Below are positions 1-11,900 of a DNA stretch of 64,000 bases, piece after piece. A model generated the notes under the pieces. It was given only the letters and a program-made list of their open reading frames with translations, had not been told where the DNA came from and made no database searches. The DNA is from Actinospineispora eucalypti (GTDB lineage: Bacteria > Actinomycetota > Actinomycetes > Mycobacteriales > Pseudonocardiaceae), in the NCBI GenBank assembly GCA_014208095.1, contig JACHMT010000003.1, forward strand, positions 930,001-994,000, read 5' to 3'. The translations under genes were made by a program, and so were the position numbers. How positions within the stretch are numbered: position 1 is the first letter of the stretch; the number at the start of each line of letters is the position of its first letter.

Positions 1-2995
1 TTGCCCAGGAACGACGCGATGAACACCAGCTTGGTGAGGGTGGCCAGCGGACCGGGCAGGTCCTCGAGGACCCAGGCGAACATCGACCACTCCGAGCCCA
101 GCACCATGGCGAAGCCGACGAACGTACCGACCGCGCCCAGGCGCTTGTGCTCGCGCGAGTCGGCGTGCCGGTTGGTCCACTTGCCCGATGCCTTGCCACG
201 CCAGACTCGAATCTGGTGCGCGGCCCAGGACAACGTCGTCGGCAGCGGCGGGGCCATGAACGCGACGTCCAGCACGGCGAACCACGCCGAGATCTGCTGG
301 CCCCACCCGCTGGTGAACAACGCCCCTTCCAGGTGGAAGACCAGGTTTATGGACAAGGTGAACGCCGCGATCGCGGTGATCGGACCGTCCAACCGGTCGT
401 CACCTCGGGACCAGTCGTCCTTGAAGAAGTTGAACATGGTCCGGGCGACGAACACCGCGTTGCCCAGCCATGTGATCGGCAACCAGAGGTACCAGCCGGC
501 GATCGCCAACCCCAGCCCGGCGATGTTGCCGACGATGGCCAGGCCCAGTGGCGAAGCCGCCCATGCCCGGAACCGCGCCGTAAAGTTGGTGCTCTTGCCG
601 TCTTCGACAGTGGAGCCGTCGGGGCTGGGGCCGTGCGTGCCGGGGTCGTTTCCGCTGCCGCCGCCGTCCGACGGTGGAGGCCCGTGGCGCTGGATCGCCC
701 AGGCGATGACGCCCAGCGCAACCGAACCGGCGAAGACCCACCACCGGCCCGCTTCCCCCACCACCGTCCGCACCAGCCAGTAGGCGGCCGTCGCCACCCC
801 GGCACTGATCAGCAGTTCCTGAAGGTTCTGCCCGGTGCGGATCTTTCGCCCGGCCGGTGGCGCGCCACGGTTGCGCCACCACAACACCAGCACGGCCGTG
901 CCCCACACCTGCGCGGTAACCGCCATCGCGGGCAACCAGCCCATGCCGGCGTGCCAACCCAGCAGTCCGGCCAGCACCCCGACCAGGCTCAACGCGGCGG
1001 CGATGATCTGGTCGCTCAGCCCCCGGACACGAGCTCCGGTGATCGCGGTGGGTTTCGCTGCCAGCACGAACGCCACCAACACCGCCGAGGCACCGACGAA
1101 CCAACCCATGTGCCCCAACCACAGTCGGTCGAACCCGTAGAACGCCAGCGACGCGAACACAACCCGCACCGCCAATGGCTTCACCCCGAACGCCGGCGTC
1201 GACTTACCCAGCTTCGGCAGGAGCCGAGGCGCCCACTCCGTCCACACCACATAGCCCAGCCCGACACCGAGCACCACCAACGGGACCACCCCGACCGGCA
1301 CCGCGGCCCCACCCAGAACCCCAACCGGCAACGCCAACTGCACCGCCAACACCCACACCGCCGTCATCAATGCGGTGAAGCCCCACCGCCGCAGCGTGTC
1401 GACCTTGTCCTTGAGCACGTAGTTCGCGCCGAACGCCGCCGCCACCGGGGCCAGCGCAACCCCGAACAACAGCACGTCCGCCGCGGCGAACAGCCCGTTG
1501 GCCCAGAACCCGAGATCCCCCAACGCCCCAATCAGGCCGAACTCGTGCACCACCAGGACCGCGCCAGGCAGGTGCAGATCCAGGTTCACCAGCCAGGACA
1601 CCGCGATCCCGATCAGCGCGACCGGCTTCCAGCCGCCGGTCAGCCCGAGAGCACTGACCCGCGACAGCGTGCCCCGGGCGGCGAACATGACGAACCCGAG
1701 CGCCAGCGGCAGCACCCACTCCGAACCGACTGCCCACGCCAGCGCGGCGAGCACCGGACCACCGACCAGCAGCGCGACGGTCGGCGCCCGCGCCTGAGCC
1801 GGCGTCCACAGCCCGCGCAGCAGAGCCAGAATCGACAGCGCCGCCGCCACCGCGCCGGCCACCGAGGCCAACGGCCCCGAGCGGAACACCAACAGCACGA
1901 CCGCCATCCCGGCACCCACCCCGGCGGTGACCATTAGCCCGGTGAACCACCGCGCCGACAGCGGCGCCTTCCAGTCGACGAACACTCGCCATCCATCGAC
2001 CGTGCCCTCGGCGGCGACAGCGCCGTCGGTGGCGGCCGGCACGGTCGGGGTGGTCTCGGCGTCGCGCGGTGCGGTCTCGGTCGCGGCTCGCCGCGCGGGG
2101 TCAGCTTGCTTGGCTCGTGCGAGCACCCCGGCCTGCAGAACCACCGCGGCGATCGACTCGGCGATCCCCACCGCCGGGAACGACACGTGCCCTTCGAGCA
2201 GCACGCCGAACAGCAGCGCCGTGCTCCCGGCCAACATCGCGGCGCCGGTCACGCTGACTCGGGTGGCCTTGCGTAGCGCCTTCACCACGACGATCAGCAC
2301 GCCGGTGAGCAGAACCGCGCCGATGACCGCGACACTCGGAGTTGGCACCTTGGCGGCGATCACGGTCGCGCCGGCCCCAAGCACCATGGTCACCGTGGAC
2401 AACAGCGCCTTCGGACCGTCGCTTTCCTGCCCCGAGCGGTCGGTCGGCTTGTTGGTGGTTGTCCTGGGCTCGAGGCCGCGCAGCGCCCCGACCGTCATGG
2501 AAATGGCGGGCAGGAGCCGGCCCACTGAAATCTGGGCATCGTGGGCGAGCCGCTCCAGGTCCGCGTTGACCATGGCGAGGACGAGGAGGGCATCGTCAGC
2601 CCGTTCCGCCAGGTCGCTGCCGTCTTCGGCGTTGTCACGGGTGCGTTGTGCCAGAGCGACCGCCTTGGCAACCGTGGTGCGAGTGCCGAGCAACAGCTCG
2701 CGCAACTCGTCGGCGGCCTCAGGGCGGGCGGCAAGCCGCTCGACGGCCACGAAGAGCCTGACCAACTCGGCCTTCGCTTCCGCCGGGGTGGTCTGGGTCG
2801 GGGCACGGGCCTGGACCGGCGACCAGAGCAGCCGCAGCAGCGCCGCCGCCACGGCCGCGGCGATCACCACGCCCGCGACCCGTGCCGGTGTCGACCCGCC
2901 GACGAACGTCAGTGCAACCCCGCCGGCCAGCGGCACGCCCACCCGCAACCCGGTCCGCAACCAGCCGGGCAACGCCGCCGACCAGTCAGTGAACG
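1..2995 (-). other. Polytopic membrane region with repeated DWxAxL...ARAPT modules
   Basis: Two modules of about 70 residues are related: FTDWSAALPGWLRTGLRVG ... LLRLLWSPVQARAPT (2995-2795) and FVDWKAPLSARWFTGLMVT ... LLRGLWTPAQARAPT (1990-1770). The rest is a long series of membrane helices (for example near 2290, 1460, 1040, 680 and 420) with short loops. The reading frame is still open at position 1, so the protein continues. Confidence 0.6.
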
Positions 2996-5900
2996 CCTTC
3001 AGGACCGCGCCGCCGCGCGTGGGCCCGCGCTCGACGTGCTCCCCGTAGCGCTTCTTGGCGCGGAGGCTGGTGATGAACGCGGCCACCGAGAAGACACCGA
3101 TCAGGACCGCCACACCGGGCCAGCCGAACAGACCACCGACGACGTTGCCGACCGTGGAGCCGACGACCTGGGCGACCTGCTTGATGAAGGTCGCGGAGGC
3201 GTAGGCCAGGTTCCGATCCTCTGCCGGCAGCTGTGCGTCGATGGTCCCGTAGAGGGCGGGCGCCATGCCGGTGATCGCGGCCTCGGCGAGGAACCCGCCC
3301 AGCATCATCCCGGCCAGGACGCCCCCGCCGGCCAGCGCCGAGGTGGCCGCGATGATGAGCCCGGCGGCCACCATGAGGCTGCCCATCAGGAACAGCGAGC
3401 CACCGCCGGTGTCCTTGCGGCCGCGCAGGTCGGCGACGACGGCGATCCCAACCAACAACGCCGCACCGGCGAGGAAGCGGTAATCCAGGACGAGTTCCCA
3501 ACGGTCGTACCCGGCCGGCATCCCGAGATGCCAGAAGCCGTCGTAGAGCGAAACCGCGATGGCGATGAACCCGAGCGGCCGTGATATCGCCCAGACGAAC
3601 CGCACCTTCCTTGCGGCCTCGACCCGGTCAGTGGCGTGCTTGCTGGCACGCAGCAGCGCGAACGCCCCCCACAACAGCTGCTTCAACGTCGGGCGCGTTC
3701 GGTCGGGCCGCTCCCCCGGCAAGATCAACAGGGCCACGGTGGCGACGGCCGCGATCGCCGCGGACACCGTGGCGGCGGTGGCCAACGACTCCTTGAGCAA
3801 CGTGCGTTGCAGGTTGAGCATCCAGGCCAACACCAGCAACGAACCGAACATGCTGATCGCGTGGATGCTCTTCACACCCAACCGCAGCGGCTTTGCCCCG
3901 GCCTCGTCTCGGGCGGCGTTCCGTTTCGCGATCTGGTCACCGGTCCACTCGTCGACCAGGTCGGGAAGAACAGTCCAGAGCATCGCGCTGAAGCCCAACC
4001 CGAACGTCGCCGCCCACGCCAGGAACCCGGTACCGGGTGTGGTCGCCAGCAACCAATAGGACCCCACGGCCAATGCCATCGTGGCGACAGCGACCGCCCG
4101 CCTCGGCAGGTACGCCCATAGCGGCAGCAAGACCAGAGCACCGGCCAACAGCCCCCATGTGGTGGGCCAATACAACGCCGGACTCAGCACCGTCGCGGCA
4201 AAGATCCCGGTCACCGCGACGCCGGTGCCGAGAAGACCGACGATCCACAACGCCCAGCGGCGAAGCCAGTTCGCCCCGCCCGGCTCGGAGTCCGCCGGAT
4301 CTGCCTCAGCAGCGTCGGCCGGGGCTTTGTGGAGGGAAAGGTCCGGCAGCCGCGGCAACGGGAGCACGACGGGGGTGACGTCTTGGCCGGGCGTCTGGAT
4401 GAGGTCAACCCGGCCGAGCATGCGCTTGAGCCTGTTCAAGTACCGCGTGCCAAAGATCGCGGCGCCGATCGCGAGCACGGCCCCGCCCAAGAGGACCAGC
4501 CAGCGCCACAGCGTGTTGGTGTGAGTGGTCGTTTGCTGGCCAGTGCCCTGCGACTCGGACGTCTCGGTGGTGCTGGTGGATTCGGTCGACGGGGTCGACT
4601 CGTCCGAGCTCTGGGTGGTGCTCGGGCCTTCGCTCTGCCCCGTCTGGCTGGGCTCCGGGGTGTGGCTCGGCTCCGGAGTCTGGCTTGGCGGTCCAGGCTG
4701 GCTGGGCTGCTCGGGCTCCTCAGTTCCCGGCAGGATGATCGTGACGATGCCGTAGCCGCCGGCCGGGAGGGTCAGCACCTGGTTGGGCAGCAGCTTGTTG
4801 ACGCTCTGGTGGGTGAATATCGCCGGGTTGGCGTCGGCGATCACCGCTGGGTTGACGTGGCCGTACCGCGTGAACACCCCGATCCGGGCGATGGCGGCGG
4901 TTAGCGAGTCAGCCTCGAGGCCGTTCGGCTCCGCGATGGTCCAGGTGTTGCCGGTGCCCTCGGGCATGTAGATCGTGGTGTTGACCTCGAACGGGGTGTC
5001 CAGGGTGGCCGGCCACGCGAAGTGCTGGTTGCGTGCGCGCAATGCCGCTTCGGTGGTGCCCAGCCCGACGATCCAGCGGCGCGGGGTGTCGCCTTCCTGG
5101 GTGTGTCCGACCCGTAGCTGCACTGTCCGCGGCTGCTGAGGCTGCGCGTCCCTGGTCTCCGAGGTGCCCGGCGACGTGTCCGTGTCGGCGTCAGCCTTGG
5201 TCGGCGTGTTGGTGAGGATGCCCAGTGCGGCCAGGACGAACAGCAGCCCGGTGGCGACCGGGCGGGTCCAGTTGCCGGGGGTGACCGCGCGCAGGCCAGC
5301 CAGCACGATGATGGCGGCGACGAATCCGGCGCCCGCCACCAGGGCGACGGCCCCGGTCGCGCCAAACACCAGAAGTGGCACGGACAACGCCAGCCCGCCG
5401 ATGAAGAGGGTGCTGAGCAACCCCGGAGGGCCACGCGCGCCACGGATGTGGCGCGAGAGCAGCAGCGCCGCCCAGGGGACCGCCGCGGCACCAACCCCCG
5501 CCAGCAGCGGCAGCGCGGCGTCACCACCGAGCACGGCGAACCCGCCGCCCACAGACATGGTCGCGCCAAAGGCGGTGGCGAGTACCCGAACACCTCGGAA
5601 CTTGGCGGTGTCCGACGTGCCCCGCGCCCCGGTGGCGCCCTGCTCCGGGGCGTTTGCGGCCGGCGACCCACCCGGGGCCGACCCGGACTCGCCATCGCCT
5701 ATGGACGGCCCACCGCTGTCGTCGGAACCGTCTTGGTCGGTGCCGAACGGCTGGCCGGAACGCAGCATGTCCTCGACCCGGGCGAGCACGCGTTGGTCGC
5801 GGTCCCGGTTGAGCATGCGCTTGGCTTCGGCGGGAGTGACGAAGCGGACGGTGGCGGTTTCGCGTCCTCCTTCGACATAGGGGGTGGGATCGGGTGACAG

Positions 5901-8900
5901 TGGTGTTCCGCCGGTGTGGATGCCGAGGTAGTAGCGGGTGATGCCGCTGCCGCCTTGGAAGTCGCCGACCCAGGCGACGATGCGGGCGGTCAGCCCGGTT
6001 TCCTCCCACACCTCGCGGTGAGCATTCTGTTGGGTGGTCTGCCCGTTGGGGTCGAGCCGTCCCTTGGGGAAGGTGAACCGGTAGCCGCCGTAGTGGCCCT
6101 TGGGCTCGATCAGCACCAGCCGGCCGTCCGGCTCGACGATCACGATTCCGGCGGAGATCCGTCGGCTGGAGGGCAGCGGCGGCTCGGCGACGTCGACATC
6201 GGGGATCACGGCGAAGTCCGGCGCGCCGAGGGTTCCCGGCAGAGATGCCAGGTTGATCCAGCGGTCGGTGAGCAGAGCGTGCAGCATGAGGTTGAGTTGA
6301 ATCAGGCCAAGCGGTCCCGCCACGCGGAGGGTTGCGGTCTCGGCGAACTCCACGGGGACGTCGGGGTGGACAACGGCGACGGACAGGACATCGCTGGGCC
6401 AGTGCGGCAAGGCGGCACGGTAGGTCTCGGCGTCGAGTGAGGCCGGCCGACTGCCATCGCGACCGTGGTGGAGATCTTCGACGAGTTGGAAGTCAGCCAT
6501 CTGGTCACCACCCCCGAGGAACGAGGTGGGGGCAGCCGTGCCCGGCTCGGTGAACAGCCCGGGGAGCAGTCGCGCCAAACCGGTGATCTTCGTGGGCGGG
6601 GCCTTGGGGTGGGTGAGCTCGAATGTGTCCTGGCCTGTTTCCCGCACGACGAACCCCTCGGCCGTCGCCGCGGTCTTGAGCTCGACGAATAGCTGTGCGG
6701 CGGTCGCCTGGTCGGCGGTAGGCGCGTCCTGCCGGCTGTATGTGTGCGTGAGCCGCCCGGTGACGCCGTAGGTCTCGCTTACTGCGATCCCCGCGGCGCG
6801 GTGCGCCTCGGTGTAGTGCGCCCGCTCAAAGGAGCGCAGTTTGTTCTCCCACCGTTCCCTGCTGAAGTGATCATAAGTCGTTACGGATGCGGCCCGGGGC
6901 AAACGGACCTGCCGGCCATAGCGCCCGACCAGGAACAGCGGATCGTCGGGCGTTACGGCCAGCGCGCTGGTCAGCCGCTCGACCGTCCCGCCGGAGATGA
7001 CACCGAACGGCGCGCCCAGCTGTTCTCCGAGTCGGGCCAGTGAACGTAGCAATGCGGGCACGCCGGGCAACGGCGCCTGGTCCGATCCAGCGCCGAGACC
7101 GACCAGTTCGGGGTTGCTGTCACCGACGTCAAGGGTGAACGAGCCGTCGTAGTCCCAACCGATCAGCACACCCGGGATCTGGTCGACGAACCGGCGCAGC
7201 TCGGCCGCGATCTCCTCCTCGGAGGAAATGCTCCACGTGTGGTCCCAGCCCGGACGCCCGCCGGCGAGCTCGCCGTACAGCGCGTATAGGTCGTCGCGGG
7301 CCGCCGACAACTCCTCGGCGGCTTGTCTCAGATCCTGATCGGTGCCTGCCACCCACAACCGTGCGTCTGCCGCCTCGAAGACGCGCACCGCCCGTTCGAG
7401 CCGAGCGACGAGCGTGTGTCCGTCGTCGGCGAAGTCGGATTGCTCGGGCGACGCCGGGCTCGGCTGGTCGGGCAGCTGAAGGCCGCCGAGGCGGGCGATC
7501 TCGACGCGGCGCGTCTTGAGCGTGCGGACAAGCCACTCGGTGGTGGTCGGGTCGAACCCGGCGGCGGTCACCGCGGCTTCGATCTGAGCTGGCGAGACGC
7601 CTACGACCCGTAGGGCGGAGGCCTTCATCGCCGCGCCGGTTATGTCGCCGAACACCACGGCGGCTTCCGGGTTGTTGGCCTCGGGGTCGTGGGAGCTGGC
7701 TCGGCCGCGCAGCACGTCCCACTCGGTGATGACGTCGCCGAACTTCTCGCCCTTGGGTTTGCCGCGCGCCTTGAACAGCAGCCCGCCGCCGAGGTCGACC
7801 CAGAATGGTTCGCCCTCGTTGTTTTGTGCGTAGTCGGTGAGGGTGTTTTCGCCGTGGGCCACCACGTCCCAATTGGCCAGCCAGGCGGCGGGGGCGAAAC
7901 CGGCGTGCACCTTCGCCCGGTAGCGCGGGCTGCGTACCTTCTCCTCGAAGTTGTGGCGCGCGGCGGGACGGATCTTCGACGCAACTCCCAGCTGGCCGCC
8001 GGGCAGGATCGCCAGCCGCACCTCGGCGGTGTCTGTCTCGGTCAGCCGGGCCAGCACCGCCGTCAGCACCTCGTTGCGGGCGCGGTCCTTGGTGGGCGCC
8101 TGTTTTACGTAGTACTCGGTGCCGTCAGGTGCCCGATAGGTGCCGCCGGGGTTGTGGCCACGCTTCCCGCCGACCTTGCGCCAGCCACGGGTATCCACCG
8201 GGACAAACCATTCCAGCAACTCCCCGAGCAGCGCCCCTTGCCGCCCCGGGGCGGGCTGGTGGGCGGCCACCGAGGGGTTGGTGGGCAGCAGGTGCTCATC
8301 GACCCAGGTGAGCTGGTAGGAGATCCCAGGGAACGGGGAAGGAGGAGAGATACCGACCAGCACGGATCGGTGTCCTCGGGGCAGCAGGCCCTCGGTCTCG
8401 GGGAAGCCGGCCGCACCAATCCAGACGGCGCTGTCGGTGATGTAGACGTTGAGCACCGCCAGCTTCCCGTGGGACCACTTCTTGGCGTAGCCGATCGCAT
8501 ACTCACGGTCGAGGCTGACGAATTGGATGGTGTCGGTTTCGCGCACGTCATCCAGGGCGAATGGCCGCGCGGAGACGGAAGATCCGGCGATGATGGCGGC
8601 CGCCGCGACCGGGTCGGAGGGCAGCGGCGGCAAGGTGATGCCCCAGACCTCGCCTCGGTAGACCACCTCGACGGGGCCGCGTTCGGCGAGCAGTGCCGCG
8701 TCGTCGACGACCTCGGCCTCCCGCTCCAGCGCCGGGTCGAGCTCGTCCTCAGGCGCGTCGCTTCCCCACTGTCGCTTGCGCTGTAGGTACGCTTGTACCT
8801 CACGGTTGTTGCGTCGGAACTCCTTGATGGTCTTGCGCATCTCTTCACTGGACTCCACCACCTGTCGCCACCAGCGGGCGGACCGCTCAAGCGCCTCATC

Positions 8901-11900
8901 GATGGGGATCGGCCGCGCGTCGCTCAACTCGTCTGGGAGGTCGACAGCCTCAGCTTCGCGGGATTGCTGGCTTTGGGTGAGGACAACCCGCTCGGTGTGG
9001 TACCGATTCCAGGTGGCCTGAGAATCTGGGTTCTGGCGCAGCAGATAGTTCAGCGCGGGGCCGGCGTGCTTGAGCTCCACGGGGTCGATCAAACCTCCGC
9101 CAGGCAGCGGGATCTGCCCCTGCCTGGCCAAGGTGTATGCCGCGTCACGATGCGCCGCTACCGTCACCAGCAGCCGCGCGCCATGCTCCAGCAGCTCGGT
9201 GATCCGCCAGTCCTCGTCCTCGCGGCGCTTGTTGGCCTTGTCCTTGTCACGTGGCTCGATCCAGGCCAGCACACGCTGCAGCTCGTCAACCATGACGATG
9301 AGCCGGTCCAGTACCCCGGTCAGTCGCGCGGCGTCTTCACCGTTGAGGGCGGCCAGCCAGTCGACTGCTTGCGCGCGCAGCCGCGTCAGCGCCGGGTCCG
9401 GCTCGGCCGAACCGGCCTCGGCGACATCGCTCTCGGAGAACGGGCCGGGCGCGTCGGCGACCACCACCCGAACCAGCTCCCCATCCGGTGTGGAGAACAG
9501 GAATACCCGCTGGTCACCGATCGGCAGATGGTGCACCTCAAAACCACCGACGCGGGTGATCGGAGCCCGTTGCCCCGGGTCCTCGGCCAGCCAACCCGGC
9601 ACCGGCGAGCCGGCCTTGACCACCACCAGCAACAGCGCCAGCCGATCCAGCGACGACGCGGCCGACCAGTACTCGCCCAGCCAGCCGGGCACCGTCCCGT
9701 CAGCGGTGGCCAGCGCCTGGGCCAACCACACCGGCGCGGTATCGCCGAAACCGTCCTCGGGCAGCCCCACAGCATCCAGCGCCTCGATCAGTGCGGTGAA
9801 CACCGCCCGGTCCAGCCCATCACGCTGATCTCCGGGGATTCGCGACAGCTCACCCAGCAGATCCGTGACCCGCGGCCAGCCCGGCAGCCCCTCACCGAGC
9901 GCGGCCAGCGCCGCATACAGCCGCGAAAGCACCGCATAAATCCGCGCCGACTCGACAAGAACAGCATCAACACCAGCGGCATCGACACCCAGCGCACGTC
10001 GTTCAGCTTCGGTCAGCGTGCCCAGCGCGTTGGCCAGATCGAGCCAATCAGCGGCTCGCGCCAGCGCCGGCACAGCGCCGACGAGCGAGGCTCGGGCTTT
10101 GCCCACCGCGCGCGCCCCGAATCGGATCAGGTTGGGTGCCACCTCGGGCTTCGGGTCGGCCGGTAGCCCCGCCACACTCAGCGTCCCGGCCGTGATGAGC
10201 GCCGCTACGGCCCGTTCCCGCTCCCGCTGGTTCGGCTCGGTTCCCTCGGCCCGCCCGGCGGCCAGCGCGGTCACCAGCTCCGCGGCCAGTTCTCCCACCC
10301 GGCCCGAGCGCCCATCCCGGTCTGTGGCCAGAGCAGCCAGCAGCCGCAGCGCACTCGGCAGCTGCCGCGCCGCCAACACGAGATCGGTGGGTGAGTAGTC
10401 CTTGCCGGTGTGGCGGAACGGGAACTCTTCGCTGCCGTGCAGCCGCACCCGCAGCGTGTCCAGCGTCAGAGCAAGCTCGTCGATCAGCCAGGCCAACCGC
10501 GTGTCGTTCCCGGCCGTGGCCCGCTGGCTCGCCGCGACGCCGCGCAGTAGATCGTCCCACGTCGCCAGCACCTCGGCTATATCGCTGAACGCCGGCTTGA
10601 ACGCCGCGACCAGCTCACCATCGGGATAGGTGAGCAGCAGCAAGTCCTCCATCCGGTAGCGGCCTTGCGCTTGGTAGACATCCAAGCCGTCGATCTGAGC
10701 GACCGGGTCGCCGGCGGCATGCCAGGCCGCGGCCACCGCAAGCAGCCCGAGGCGTTCGGTGGCCGACCACGACCGCCATGGCACAGGCCCGCGCGTGGGC
10801 AACTGGTCGCCCCGGACGGAGAACGTGACCGGTACCGCCGTGGGGGACGAGAGCCGTACCGATAGCACCCGGGACGGTTCCGATCGCCGCCGCAGGCGCA
10901 GAACCTCGCCACCGTCCTGCGCGTGCCCCGGGACAAATCCGGCCGGCAGATACTCCAGGACGTCCTGGACGTAGCGCTTACCGCCACGCTCGCGCTGCTC
11001 GCTTGGCGATGCCGCGCTCGACCGACGCGTCCTCGAACCCGTCGGCAAGGTGAAGCGACCCTGCCCCGTCCACGACCCGCGCGACAACGCCCAGGAGTAC
11101 AACATCTTGAGCGTCCCGTGGTCGTGGTTGGCCACCAGGGTGTCGACGTCTCGGTGAGCACGGGTGGGCACGGCCAGCTCGGCCTCGGTGGGCGATGCCC
11201 GCCAGTCCGCGAGCGCGCGCACGCGGTTGAACCAGTGCGCCAGCAACAGCATCATCGTCGTCTCGGCCACGGCGGCGGCATCGACGCCGTAGACCTCCAA
11301 CGCCCCGGTGACCGGGTTCCACCGCACCCCAGCGGTGACCGGCAGCTCGGTGCCCGGGTCGACCACCACCCCGGACTGCCGGTGGAACTCGATCAACGGC
11401 AACCGTCGCCAACCCCGCCACCCGGCGCGCAGCCGCAACGCCACGATCCCAGGCCCCGACCGCCGACCGGCCAGCAACTCCCCGCTCGCCCACCCCAACA
11501 GCACCGGCAACACAACCCCACGCGCTTCTCTTGGCGCGTCAGGCCGCCAGTCGATCTCGCCTGGGACATCCCATCGAGGGCCACCCAAGGCAGCCAGCAG
11601 CTCCTCGTCCCACACCCGCGAATCCGAGCCCTCCGGCAGCCGCAACCACCCGCGCCGGGCCAGCCACCGCCAGTGGTTCAAGGCGTCTTCCCGCGGATAC
11701 AGCCACCTGGTGTCGGGCATACGTGGTGAGTCGTCCCAGCTGTTGAACCGGTCGTGCCTGTCGGAGTCCCACCGGCCGGCCTTGATGTGTTCCTGGCGTT
11801 CCCAGACCCGAGCGTCGGTGGTATAGCGGTGGCCATCGACCTCGACGACGGTCAACCGGTACAGCAACCCGGGCACCTCGGGCACCTGAATCTCGGCGCC

